Positions 12,899 to 23,637 of a stretch of 64,000 bases of DNA are shown in pieces. Location: positions 20,456,001 through 20,520,000 of the forward strand of contig CM075352.1 of NCBI GenBank assembly GCA_037693485.1. Reading direction: 5' to 3'. The notes beneath the pieces were generated by a model. It searched no databases, was not told where the DNA came from, and saw nothing but the letters and a program-made list of their open reading frames with translations. This DNA is from Kitagawia praeruptora. Lineage: Eukaryota; Streptophyta; Magnoliopsida; Apiales; Apiaceae. Made by a program: the position numbers and the translations under genes. The stretch's first letter is position 1, and each line of letters starts with the position of its first letter.

Positions 12899-13851
12899 TT
12901 TTCAAAATTTCAAAAATACTACCTTCCTCAATATATATATATCTAGATTCCAAAAAAGTGGTCGAAAATGACATCTGAACTTGAAATCAGAAATTCGTAG
13001 CATCTCAGTTGCAAATGAGGTTGCAAGGCCCCGCCAGGGGCACTCATAATTGGTGAATTTGGGTTGCAAGGCCCCGCCAGGGGCATTCATAATTGGTGGA
13101 TTTCTGATTTGCAACTTTCAGTTTTCAGTTGCAACTTTTGCAATTGAGGTTGCAACTGAGGTTTGCAACCTCAAACCTCAGTTGCAACTTTTGGAACCTC
13201 AGTTGCAACTTTTGCAACTTCAGTTGCAACTTTTGCAACTGAGGTTGCAACTGAGATTTGCAACCTCAAACCTCAGTTGCAACTTTTGCAACCTCAGTTG
13301 CAATCTCAGTTGCAACTTTTACAACTGAGGTTGCAACTGAGGTTGCCTCAGTTGCAACTTTTGCAACCTCAGTTGCAACTGCGGTTTGCAACCTCAAACC
13401 TCAGTTGCAACTTTTGCAACCTCATTTGCAATTTTTGCAACTTCAGTTGCAACTTTTGAAATTGAGATTTGCAACATCAAACCTCAGTTGCAACTTTTGC
13501 AACCTCAGTTGCAACTGCGGTTTGCAACCTCAGTTGCAACTTTTGCAACTGAAAACTGAAAGTTGCACATTAGAAATCCACCAATTATGAGTGCCCCTGG
13601 CGGGGCCTTGCAACCCAAATTCACCAATTATGATTGCCCCTGGCGGGGCCTTGCAACCTCATTTGCAACTGAGATGTTACGAATTTCTGATTTCAAGTTC
13701 TGGGGTTCAGATGTCATTATAGTTTCCAAAAATGGTCGAAAATGACATCTGAACCCCAGAACTTGAAATCAGAAATTTGAAAACTGGAAGTTGCAAATGA
13801 GGTTGCAAAAGTTGCAATTGAGGAAGGTAGTATTTTTGGAATTTTGAAAAC
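12899..13851. repeat. Foldback element with long inverted arms around a TTGCAACT-type array
   Basis: The outer ends are inverted copies: TTTTCAAAATTTCAAAAATA at 12899 mirrors the sequence ending at 13851, each followed inward by the ACTACCTTCCTCAAT motif. Further in, both arms carry two copies of a CCCCGCCAGGGGCA block (13030-13090 and inverted 13590-13655). The centre (about 13117-13560) is an array of short units around the palindrome AGTTGCAACT. No transposase is encoded, and ORFs across the array are low-complexity by-products. No clear target duplication was found. It is best described as a non-autonomous foldback or MITE-like element whose transcript would form a long hairpin. Confidence 0.8.
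13682..13777. repeat. Perfect 36-bp hairpin with 24-nt loop inside the foldback element
   Basis: Arm 13682-13717 and arm 13742-13777 are exact reverse complements, separated by 24 bases. The geometry resembles a young plant miRNA or siRNA precursor. A related, shorter copy of the arm sequence occurs at about 12968-12995. Confidence 0.9.
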
Positions 13852-14657
13852 ATAAAATTATAATGAGGTAGTATTTTTGAAAAAATGATTTTATAGAAGT
13901 GAAAAGATAGTTGGATGGTAGTAAAATTGGAAATAATTGTTAAAATCTTATGTATTTATGTAAATATCCCTAACTTTTTTAGCATTTATAAGAATTTTTT
14001 TGTATGTAATATTAGATTTAAATTCATGGACACATGTTCAAAATGACACTCATATATTGTAAAAATTTCATATTAAATCTTATAATAAATATGTACATGT
14101 AATTATTTTATATCTCCAATAGGAATGATTTTACAAATCATTGGAATCTCAACAAACACTAAGTCATTTAAAATTAATTATACAAACAAAATGAATATCC
14201 TCTAATATATTATCAATTTCATCAACTCCATAAAGGTCTCTTACTTTTTTCATACCAAATTACAATGTCAAACATAATTTTTATAATAAAAATTTATAAA
14301 ATATTAAATATAACTAATTAACTTCTTAAACGCCGACGCCAACATACATGCATGATTAATTGATTAGTAATAGTATAAGAATTTATGTAGTTAGAATATT
14401 AATTTAATCCAACACAATATAATGAAACAACGAATATATAACTTTTTCCATGGATTTAATCAGTAAAGAAAAAGGTTGGATTGATTCAATTTAATCGAAT
14501 TGGTTACATCCCATGTGTAAAAGTAAATTATACTCCAATTTTGCTTGTATTTAATTGTGAATGTTAATTGGAAAATTTATATATTTTCGTATCTTGTCAT
14601 GATTCTCATTGTTACTGATTACGAATTAATCGAAATGTTAAAGTCGCTTATTTATTA
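13852..14657. other. AT-rich non-coding DNA
   Basis: No gene or recognisable repeat was found. The stretch presumably belongs to the outer minus-strand Helitron or to old flanking sequence. Confidence 0.4.
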
Positions 14658-15899
14658 TCTATGTATATTATAAATCCTGAATACTTTTTGGCATGTACTA
14701 CCTGTTTTAACCTTTCTTAAATTGTTCATTTCCTTCCTAAAATTGTACAATAAGGGACTGAAAAGTAAAATCACTTAGAAGTGAAAAATATTCAAAAAAA
14801 GCCACGTAGGCACCAATTAATATTGATTTGACATCTTAATTTATGATTCTTACGATCTAAAATTGGAAGTACTTGCATAATTTATGATTCTTACGTTTAC
14901 TTTTGAATCTTACTTCCTTAATTTAAGCATATTTTGAATTTAAATTTTATGGTTCTTGCTGAGGATAATGTGTATCAGACAAACACAATTTTTTTTAAAT
15001 CTTTCCTTAATTAAAGTTCGTAATCTCCTCATATATACACAAATTTCTTCATATCTTTTTTAAAATTCAAAAAAATATTGCTTCTTATATATCAACACAC
15101 AGTTAATACCATTTTCTTAATTGTAGCCATAATTCAAAAAAAATCGCACAAAATATGGATCAATCAAGAAACAATATCCATATTAGAGCTCAGATTAATT
15201 TGATGAATATTATATAAACAACTTCTCTCACCTCTCTCTCAAGCTCTCTCTCAAGAATGGATGTACACATAAAATATCTTTAATCTCTCTCATCCCCTCT
15301 CTCAAGAATGGTAGTAAATAAAATATCATTAATCTCTCTCATCTTTTTTCTCCTTCTTAGTCTTTTTTCTTTCTTTCGGTCTTCGTGGTCTTTTTTTTAT
15401 GTATTCATATATGTGTGTATGTGTATACTATATTTGTTTTTTTACTAATATTTACTTTTTTGAATTTACAGAATATGAAACGAGAATGATTTTACAATGA
15501 ATTTGTGATTGAGACAATTTACAATATACAAATTCAACGGTGAATATGATTTATTGGGTATGTATCTTGATTCTAAAAACATGTATCTCGATTCAATATC
15601 ATCTTTCTCTGATTGTTAGCAAGGTTTTCTTTTTCCATTTTTTCTCTTTTTCCATGCATTTTATTGATGTTTTAATCAATATCGTCTTCTCTGATTATTT
15701 TCTCTTTGTGTCAATGGCAAACAGTTCTAATGTGCATAGAAGGTGTTTGATTAAAGTTCTGTATGATTTAAAGTGTATTTTGTTTTAATTTTGATGTTCT
15801 TTGACATGCTTTGTTTTGCTTTTTTGCAGATTTGACGAGAGAAATCGGAGAAATGGCTTCATCCTGTTTTCTGTATTTTGTTTGGGGTTCTGAATTCAT

Positions 15900-15970
15900 C
15901 GGGAGCTGCAAAAGGTCTTTAATCTAGAGTCAATTTTAAGCAAAAGGTCTTTAATCTAGAGTCAATTTCA
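15900..15970 (+). repeat. Short tandem duplication, unit about 36 bp
   Basis: The segment AAAGGTCTTTAATCTAGAGT and its flanks occur twice in direct succession (from about 15911 and about 15944). Confidence 0.75.
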
Positions 15971-17049
15971 ATGTGTATATAATTCGTTGTGCTTATCTTT
16001 ATTTGGTCAAATATCCAATTTTTGTTTATGATATACGTTTATTTATCTTTAAAGTGTTTGTTGCAGACTTTAAATTTATACACTTTTTCCTACAAATGGA
16101 CGTATTGGGTTAGTATTTATATTGATCATATATCGATTGCTAAAGGTATGCGTCAGACCCATAAGGTATGCGTGAACTGAAGTGCCTACTCTTTCTATTG
16201 CACAGGTCTACGGTCTACTCAATTTTTTACCCAGATGATGATTTTAAACTTTAAATTTAACATGCTGAATCATGTTGTACACATATCTCCTTCTCTGGCT
16301 TAACGCATCCTCTCAATATGTACTTGCCAAGAGATATTTCATAAACTATTGTGTGGATCCTTAATTAAGGATCTAATGTCAATATGTCATGAGCATCAAT
16401 TTTCATCCACAATAGCAGACTACTCTTTTAGGTTGGTTTAAAATTGATCTATAATGCATAAATGATTGATGGATTACGACCTTGCTCAGTAAAAATAAGG
16501 TAAAAAAAATTGTTTCGTTCCTCTCACTCTATATCAACTATATAAATATATGAAATGCTTAATAAAGTTAAAAGTATTGTTAATGAATTTAATTCTGGTG
16601 TTATAGGTATCATTATTGACTGCAGTTCAGGTGTTAAAGGTATCCTTATTGAAGCACTAGACATGCAGAAGAAACATCGTTGTACATGGGAATAGCCTAG
16701 GCTGTTTAAAATTATAATGTTGTCGGGTATCGTCATTGTAAGCATTCTTATATATATTAATCAAGTTGTATATTTCTATTAAATAGACATCATATGGTGT
16801 TATATCAATTACTTTAATGCCACTTCCAACCGTTCTCGAGCCTCCAATTGTAAATAATTGAGAAAACAGGAGAATGAGAATGAATTGCCAGTTTCACAAC
16901 TCTCAAGAACAGTATGACTTTAATGTTAAGACATGGTATTATTTTCCACAGAGATGATTTTCAGTCATAGTGGTTCAAAATACTGTTCTCATCAACTGAA
17001 TGGAATATACTGTATCCAATTAGAGGAAACTGTTAAACTTCCTGGTATT

Positions 17050-17360
17050 CAAATTCTTACTTGATTTTCTCATTATGATCCATTTTCAATTATCTATAAT
17101 CAAGTCAACACAATCTTTTCATTTAATACGTAATAAGAATTTGAAATTCAAATTACTTATTTAATACACAATCTTCCCAATTAATTTAAAATCTTGCATG
17201 ATTTTCTCTTATCATATTATGAACCATTTTCAATTATCAATAATCAAGTCAACACAATCTTTTCATTTAATACGTAATAAGAACTTTAAATTCAAATTAC
17301 TTATTTAATACACATTAATCTTCCCAATTAATTGGAAATCTTGCTTGATTTTCTCTTATC
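17050..17360 (+). repeat. Direct duplication, two diverged copies of about 150 bp
   Basis: Two successive copies share TGATTTTCTC..., AATAATCAAGTCAACACAAT and ...CTTCCCAATTAATT, with small substitutions and indels. Confidence 0.7.
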
Positions 17361-17639
17361 AGTTTCTTCCCATATATTTGCAAATAATTTTAAATTTATA
17401 ATTATTCATTTATGGAAACTATAACTCATTCATATAGTATCAATCAGCATTAATTATTCATATATCTATCTTTCATTTTCTTTTTCAAAATTTCCTTTTT
17501 GACTGTTTCAAAATCTTAAATTTAAATGTTTTTTTTAGGATCGAATAGATTTGTTGGCCCAATTTTCTAATTGGTTTTTTAGGATTTTCAAATTTAAGGA
17601 ATAGAAATAACAAAATTTTGAAAGTGCAATTCTAAAGAG

Positions 17640-18650
17640 GCTAATAGAGCTGAATTTATACTTTTTTATATACATTGTTGCAGTTAGTGAAATATGAGAT
17701 ATAATAATTTTTCGTAATTGATTGATATTTTTTAGTTAAAATTTTTAATTTTACAATATTTAAATTCCAAGTCTTCGTTGTTAAGAGACGGGGGAGAAAT
17801 CTTGAACTAAATTTATAATTTTTTTTATAAACATCTATGCAATTAGTGGAATAGGAGATATGATACCTTTTCATAATCAATATTTATATTTTGTTGCAAT
17901 TTTTAATTTTACAATATCTAAATTGCGAGTCATCGCCCGTTAGGCGATGACGAGAAGCCTTGAACTGAATTTATAAATTTTTATTATAGACATCTATGCA
18001 GTTAATGGAATATGAGATATGATACCTTCTCATAATCGATTTGAGTTTTTTAGTTACAATATCTAAATTAAGGGCGACGACGAGAAAACTTAAACCAAAT
18101 CTTTATATAAACTTATTAAATACATTTATGCCGTCATGAAATATCTGAAATTACTTTTTCATAATTGAATTTGTATTTTTTAGTTGTAATTTAAAGTTTC
18201 AAAATGTTTAAAATGCGAGAATTCGCCGTTAGGCGACGACGAGAAACTCTGAACGGAATCTTATATAAATGTTTGTATACATTTATGTGATTACTGAAAT
18301 ATCTAATATGCTATCTTTTTATAATTAGAATAGGAGTTATGTATTTAACATGATTACAATTTAACATATTTTTTCATTTCTTTTAAATTTAAATTAAAAT
18401 GTTTTGTTAAACTATTTTTTTCTAATTTTTAATCGCATGAATATCGTAAGTTATCATTGATAATAAGACTATAAATTGATAATATTGTGAAATCTTGAAT
18501 TGAATTTATATTTTTTTATAAACATCAATGCAATTAGTGAAATATGAGATATGATATCTTTTCATAATCGATTTTTATATTTTGTTGCAATTTTTAATTT
18601 TATAATATCTAAATTGCGAGCCATCGCTGTTAGGCGATGACAAAATTAAT
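17640..18650 (+). repeat. Diverged tandem array, unit about 150-170 bp, about six copies
   Basis: Each unit contains a variant of AATATGAGATATGATA, then TTTTCATAATCGATT, then a GC-richer core TCGCCGTTAGGCGA-GACGAGAA that can form a small hairpin. Copies are recognisable near 17690, 17850, 18010, 18140, 18290 and 18540. This lies inside the candidate Helitron. Confidence 0.7.
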
Positions 18651-18659
18651 TTGTTACAC

Positions 18660-19030
18660 TTTTAAATATCTTATCTTCCCTTTAAAAGATTTAAAAATTG
18701 TTTACGATATATATACGGTACATATGCTTATGCTCATTGATTTTGCAATCATTGGGATATTATAATAAAGTTAATTATATCAAATTTATGAATAGAATTG
18801 CAACAATCAATTACTTGCATAGTTTAAGCTCTAAAAATATCTTATCTTCCAATTTAAAGATTTCAAAAATTGTGACAATATATATATAAAATATATATGG
18901 TTATGCTCATTAATTTTGCAATCATTGGAAGAATATGATAGATGTTTAATATTGTAATAATACTGAATTGATGATATCATATTTGTGAGAATAAAATCAC
19001 AAAAATCAATTACTTGCATAAATTAATGAT
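18660..19030 (+). repeat. Direct duplication of about 170 bp
   Basis: The block TATCTTCC-TTTAAAGATTT...GTTATGCTCATT-ATTTTGCAATCATTGG occurs twice in a row with moderate divergence (starts near 18667 and 18840). Confidence 0.65.
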
Positions 19031-19838
19031 TATTGTATATATATTATCTTCCAATGTTACTTTACATATCAACTAATAGGATACTAATAGAATATTAGGC
19101 AATCATATTTTACCCATCGATTCAAACACAGATGACAGAACCATTGCAAATCAGCCGAATTTGGAACTCCCAATAATTTGTTATTGGCAAGTACTAGAGT
19201 TACCAAACATAAGGGTAAATATTTGTTATGCCATAATTGAGATTAAAAAAAATGTTATTAAATTGTTATTAAGTTATAAATTTAACCAAATTTACACCTC
19301 ATTATTTTGCAGATAAATTTGAGATTTGCAATCTCCCTTATTCTAGGATTTATATTAACCTTGACTATCTTGATGTTTATTATTTCATGAAGAGGTATTT
19401 TAAAAAAATGAATATTTGATTTACGCACATAGTAAATCGTCTTTCATTTTAATATATGTTAGAAATTAACACTTGATTGTTTTTTAGGTTGATTAATGAA
19501 GGATATCAACCTCCTCCGTTCTTTGAGGAATGAACGGAATGAATCATTGAGTCTTCAAACATTCAAAAACTTCCTACATCTACGTCTACAAAAGTTTTAT
19601 CTATCTTTGATATCTTAAGACATGTAATAATTAGAAGTTTATTTCTAAGTATTTTGTTGAACTTTATTAGTAATGAATAATTAGTAATGGTTGCAATATT
19701 ATCTCTTTTTAAGTTTTTATTCAAAAACATTATTTCTATCCATCAAATGTTTTGTAATGAACATGTAATTATGATAGTCGACCAGTGTTAATGGTTAATT
19801 GTTTAATTAATAAAGTAAAAAAAAAATTAAAAAAAAGA

Positions 19839-19869
19839 CCCGTGTGCGTAGCACGGGCCTGAATGCTAA
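19839..19869 (+). mobile_element. Helitron 3' terminus (CTAA)
   Basis: A 6-bp GC stem with 7-nt loop at 19839-19857, then 8 bases, CTAA and a flanking T at 19870. Confidence 0.7.
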
Positions 19870-20031
19870 TACATTGTAAACGCAACTATTACGATGCGTT
19901 TACTTGGCATACTATTTTTTTCAAAACCTTCGCTTCAACTAAATTACGTTCATACTGTATAAATTACATAGACTCTTTCATTAAACATATATTTTAGAAT
20001 AAACAATAATTTGTTCTAAAAAAAATTGTCA

Positions 20032-20065
20032 GCCCGTGCGCGCAAGCGCGGGCAAAAAAGACTAG
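20032..20065 (+). mobile_element. Helitron 3' terminus (CTAG)
   Basis: An 8-bp stem (GCCCGTGC/GCGCGGGC, one G-T pair) with a 6-nt loop at 20032-20053 is followed by the 8-base spacer AAAAAAGA, CTAG and a flanking T. It is the strongest Helitron end in the window. Its 5' end was not assigned. Confidence 0.8.
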
Positions 20066-20392
20066 TTGCTGATAAAAGTTGCATCAAATTTGAATAAAGA
20101 TTAGAAATTGAAAATACTAATTATTTTATTTTATCGTTTTACCTTGAAATAATTGCACTTTTAGATAGATAATTAATATTTTATATTAATATAATAATTA
20201 TAAGGTTCTAATAAAGATTGCTAAAATTTTAAATTAAGTATAAAATAAAGTGTATTTAATATTAGTTTAATAGGTACAATTAATGACTAATTAAAATCCT
20301 AATAAATGCAAGGAAATTATTTTAATAAAAAAATCAAAAATATGAAAAATCAAGAAAAATATTTTGAAGTTTCTGAGTGAAAGCCTCTCCGA
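20066..20392. other. AT-rich spacer between Helitron ends
   Basis: No ORF or repeat is supported. It may be interior of the minus-strand Helitron(s) whose 5' ends lie just beyond. Confidence 0.4.
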
Positions 20393-20418
20393 TCTCCTGC
20401 TATTATAATATATATAGA
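20393..20418 (-). mobile_element. Candidate Helitron 5' terminus, minus orientation
   Basis: On the minus strand an A is followed by TCTATATATATTATAATAGC and AGGAGA, the form seen at many plant Helitron 5' ends. It shares the ATAGCAGGAGATC block with a second end at 20832. Confidence 0.55.
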
Positions 20419-20807
20419 TAGATATATAAATTTTATTTGGTTTGTTGGATTGGGAATGTGAGATGGGGGAGTTTGGGTTATAATGTTGTGACTTGTGAGT
20501 TGACTCGTTTTTCAATGTTGTTTCGAGCTTTACAAAAAAGATTAATGTTATCATGAATCTGCAAAAGAAAATAAAAGAAAGAGATAAATTAGGAAAATGT
20601 CAATGCCTCAATGCAAGTCCCACGTCCAAGAAGAATAGCTAAAAAAGACTTTAATGGCATTTACCATACTTTAATGGCATTTACCTTCATTTAATAAATC
20701 ATTTAATAAATTAAGGTAAAATAAAATAAAAAATGATTATAATTTAAAAATGACTATTTTTAAGATTGCAAGAAAACTATTTTAAAGAAAACTGGAAACT
20801 TTCTGAT

Positions 20808-20832
20808 CTCCTGCTATTAGTATATATATAGA
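20808..20832 (-). mobile_element. Second candidate Helitron 5' terminus, minus orientation
   Basis: On the minus strand an A is followed by TCTATATATATACTAATAGC and AGGAGATC, near-identical to the end at 20418. Two 5' ends and one minus-strand 3' end (12462) suggest one Helitron inserted near the head of another, or a truncated copy. Confidence 0.55.
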
Positions 20833-20913
20833 TTTTAATATTTAATTAAAAATTGAATAATTTAACTATTAAAAAATTAAAAAGGACATGTTGTTGAGAC
20901 ATAATGATAACAA

Positions 20914-21426
20914 GAGTCCCCTTCTAGAGAGGACCTCCTTATACAGAGAATATGAGAGAACCATATATTTTTTCTAATTCTACAACAGAACCAATTTTTT
21001 TTAAAAAAAAATTCAAAAATATTTTTTTTTAAAAAAAAATTGCGTCGCCACGTCACTACCCACGTCATCACTGCTGACGTGGAAGTGACACGTGTCAGTG
21101 CCACATCAGCTACCACGTCATCATTGCTGGCATGGCAGTGTCACATGGCAGTGCCACGTCATAAGTGACGTCATCATTGATGATGTGGCACTGCCATGTC
21201 AGCAGTGATGACGTACCAGTTGACGCTAGCAGTGCTGCGTCAGCAGTACTGCCACGTCAGCATGGTTCTGTTACAGAATCAGTTTTTTTTATATATATAG
21301 AACAAAAAAAATGGTCTTTTTTTTTATAGAACCAAAAATTAAAATTTAATTCTACTATAGAATCATATAAAATTAGTAGTTCTCTCATATTCTCTATATA
21401 AGGAGGTCCTCTCTAGAATAATGGTC
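20914..21426. mobile_element. Mutator-like MITE, 513 bp, with 10-bp target duplication
   Basis: The terminal inverted repeats begin GAGTCCCCTTCTAGAGAGGA on the left and GACCATTATTCTAGAGAGGA on the right; they continue through the shared block ACCTCCTTATA-AGAGAATATG. The element is flanked by ATGATAACAA at 20904-20913 and 21427-21436. The long duplication fits the Mutator class (9-11 bp) rather than hAT (8 bp). The centre has nested TGACGTGGCA-type palindromes (21040-21260) that would fold strongly and contain ACGT cores. No transposase is present. Confidence 0.85.
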
Positions 21427-21598
21427 ATGATAACAAATACCACAAGGCAGAAATTGAATCAAGGAATCGAAATTGAACAAATCAGGAAGATAACTGAAAT
21501 GAATATCAACAAAACATCATCTTGAGAATGGAACTCTGCAAACAGTTAGGAAGTATTTTTACAACAAGCCTTGAGATGCTAAAATCAAGTATCAGTAA

Positions 21599-21928
21599 TG
21601 TTAAGTAACCAACTCATCTAAAACCTTAAAGTATTAGAGGGAGGCCTTATATGGATCTTATATTATTTTCTAACACTCCCCCTCACTCGAAAGCCCATTT
21701 TTGGGTCGAAGAGTGGATAACGGGTGCCCATCTTTGGGGCATAAATTTGCCTTCGTGTCCGAAATAAATTGTGAGAATATTGGGGGTCGTAGAGAGTCGA
21801 ACCTGGGACCTCTGCGTGCCTGAGCTCTGATACCATATTAAGTAACCAACTCATCTAATACCTTAAGGTTTTAGATCCTTAAGGTATTAGAGGGAGGCCT
21901 TATATGGATCTTATATTATATTCCAACA
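21599..21928 (-). mobile_element. TRIM retrotransposon, 330 bp, with 5-bp target duplication
   Basis: Short LTRs lie at 21599-21675 (77 bp) and 21836-21928 (93 bp; the first TG has become TA and there is a small internal insertion). Between them, on the minus strand, are a primer-binding site TGGTATCAGAGC complementary to initiator tRNA-Met (about 21824-21835) and a purine tract GAGTGAGGGGGAG next to the left LTR. The target duplication AGTAA lies at 21594-21598 and 21929-21933. It encodes nothing, as expected for a TRIM. Confidence 0.88.
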
Positions 21929-22807
21929 AGTAATCAGAAGAGAGTTTGCTGTAACCATGCAAGTAAGTTCGAGAAATCAAGAAAAGAAGAGTTCGAGAAG
22001 TCATTCGAGAACTCTACAAAAAGGGTTTATTCAAGAAATCCTAGTTCGAGAAGTCAGGCGGCTCCTGTGTTCGAGAAATCTGTAACATACACTAATCGAG
22101 AAGTCTACACAATAGGCTGTTCGAGAAGTCATTCGAGAACTCACAAAAAGGAACTATTCAAAAAGTCAACATTCGAGAATTCAAGCCTCATCTGTTCGAG
22201 AACTCAGTCTGGTTTCTTAATAATGCCAGAGTTCTCTAATAGAACATATCGAATGGAGACTAAACCCAGAATTACTTTGCAACCCGTGACTTATATACAA
22301 TGGCCAATTACACAGAGCATATTACGAGTAAGGAGTCAAATAACAACAAACCTAATAAAATTCAAGTGAATTCAGAGCTTCAACATCAAAATTTAAAAGA
22401 AAACAAAGCAAAAATAATTGACCTCACAAGTCGGTGGAGTGAAGACTGGTATATGAATCGAAACCGAGGAAACCGAACCTAATGTCTCAACCACATCATG
22501 GCTCCAATCAATATCCTCACTATCTCCATTTGATGTCTGCTTCCACAAATTCTCAAAATTAATACTCCCTCTGTTTTTTAATGTTTGACGTTATAGCAAA
22601 TGTCATTTGTTTTTTTTATTTGTCGTTCTACTCTCCCAAAGGAGTTTTACCACCTTAGTCTATTTTTTGAAACCTAAACCTTGACCTAATTAATGCTAAG
22701 TATACGGTCTAACTACTTTTAATTAATACATCCAGTTTACATCTACTAGTTTAAATACCCCTACACCGCTAGTCACTTCTCACCTTCAATATCATACACA
22801 CAAAAAA

Positions 22808-23092
22808 ATGAATCAAAAGGATCACTATCAAGAATATGAAGAAAAAGTCCAAGGTGAAGAAAGGTTGAAAATTACAGTATCAGCACAACAAAAAGAAGAA
22901 AAAGATTTAAAAATGGAGCATTATCAGCATGATGATATGAAGAAGTTTTTGACAAAGGGTTTCTACCAAGAGGTAATGGAAATGTCAAAAATACATTTTC
23001 CTCTTGTGACAAAATTTTTGCAACCTCAACCTCAAGACGGTGAAGAGATTCAAGAAGTTAAAAAAGAAACAAAATTGATTGATGATGGGTAA
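22808..23092 (+). CDS. Unrecognised 94-aa charged protein inside the mariner-like element
   Basis: The ORF begins at an ATG preceded by an A-rich leader (CACACAAAAAA) and, 50-60 bases further up, by a TATA-like TTTAAATACC, a layout typical of a real plant 5' end. The protein is rich in Lys, Glu and Gln. Residues 1-45 look like a charged helix or coiled coil; the centre reads KKFLTKGFYQEVMEMSKIHF, then a Pro/Gln stretch and an acidic end. It is convergent with the transposase remnant and lies between that and the transposon end. I do not recognise it. It could be a captured host gene or exon, an accessory ORF of the transposon, or chance. Confidence 0.4.
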   Translation: MNQKDHYQEYEEKVQGEERLKITVSAQQKEEKDLKMEHYQHDDMKKFLTKGFYQEVMEMSKIHFPLVTKFLQPQPQDGEEIQEVKKETKLIDDG

Positions 23093-23375
23093 GACAACAA
23101 AAAATGTGAAAACTATTTGTTTGATTTAAATGAATGTCCAAAAGATTAAGAAACTGGAGGAATATTTATTTGTATTGTTACAAAATAATTATGTATGCAT
23201 GATTTAAAATAATGGATTGTGGTTTTATTTTAGTGTTGTATGGTCCATTTTAATCTGTATTAGATTAATTTGTTATTCATGTTTATATATTTTATTCTTT
23301 ATTCATAAAAATTAAACATCATTATAAATAAAAAAACACGAGAAAAATAAATTTAAGCATTAAAAGTAAATAACA

Positions 23376-23637
23376 TTACCAATTTAAAAAGTTAAGCACA
23401 TATGTTACAATACTTGCATCATAGCTTATCTGATCAGGCAACCGTCCCATTCTTTCTAGTTTAGCTTTACCAATATGTGGAATTTTGTAAATATTTCCAC
23501 CTTTCCCTTTCATAATCTCCCTCGTGCATAATTGTAAAGTCAAAAATATATGATTAGATTTTTTATCAGGGTACGTCTCAAATGTCTCTTCCACAGCTAA
23601 GAGAAGATCATCAATAGTTCTTGCAACTGATTTATAC
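23376..23637 (-). pseudogene. C-terminal fragment of mariner-like (Tc1/mariner) transposase
   Basis: About 87 residues up to a TGA. The reading YKSVARTIDDLLLAVEETFE, then SNHIFLTLQLCTREIMKGKG, then YKIPHIGKAKLERMGRLP matches what I know of plant mariner transposases after the catalytic domain, where a motif of the form FLTLQ-CM-E-M-G-N-YK-PHM recurs. The catalytic triad lies upstream and is not in the window. The fragment is cut at its 5' side by the solo LTR with target duplication TATAC. Across the LTR the frame continues for a few codons before the gypsy LTR breaks it. Confidence 0.7.

Larger units (their letters stand above)
14658..19869 (+). mobile_element. Candidate non-autonomous Helitron, plus orientation
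   Basis: The 3' end is well supported: hairpin CCCGTG/CACGGG at 19839-19857, an 8-base spacer, CTAA at 19866-19869 and a flanking T. The proposed 5' end at 14658 starts TCTATGTATATTATAAATCC after an A, which resembles plant Helitron 5' termini, but its pairing with this 3' end is inferred. No Rep/helicase ORF exists; all ORFs are short. The body is AT-rich with several direct repeats and a CT-rich stretch at 15220-15370. An alternative 5' end would change the size. Confidence 0.5.
20889..22300 (+). mobile_element. Probable old LTR (plus orientation) hosting a MITE and a TRIM, with TTCGAGAA cluster
   Basis: Outside the MITE and TRIM the sequence reads as one unit. It starts with a possible TGTTG terminus near 20889-20892, then has nine TTCGAGAA palindromes between about 21968 and 22205, then a TATA-like CTTATATAC at about 22290. 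The same motif array followed by a TATA box occurs, inverted, in the solo LTR at 23638-24932, so this is probably the U3 part of a related LTR. The right border and target duplication were not found. Positions 22300-22560 hold nothing else recognisable. Confidence 0.45.

Noticed and set aside
13117..13560. CRISPR-like repeat array
   Set aside because: Units are short, palindromic and contiguous without unique spacers, in a plant nuclear context.
13050..13745. Overlapping ORFs with repeated LQLL/ATSVATF peptides
   Set aside because: They are translations of the TTGCAACT-type array in several frames, with no promoter or domain.
22067..22482. 100- and 60-codon ORFs over the TTCGAGAA cluster
   Set aside because: They arise from LTR repeat sequence and lack coding features.
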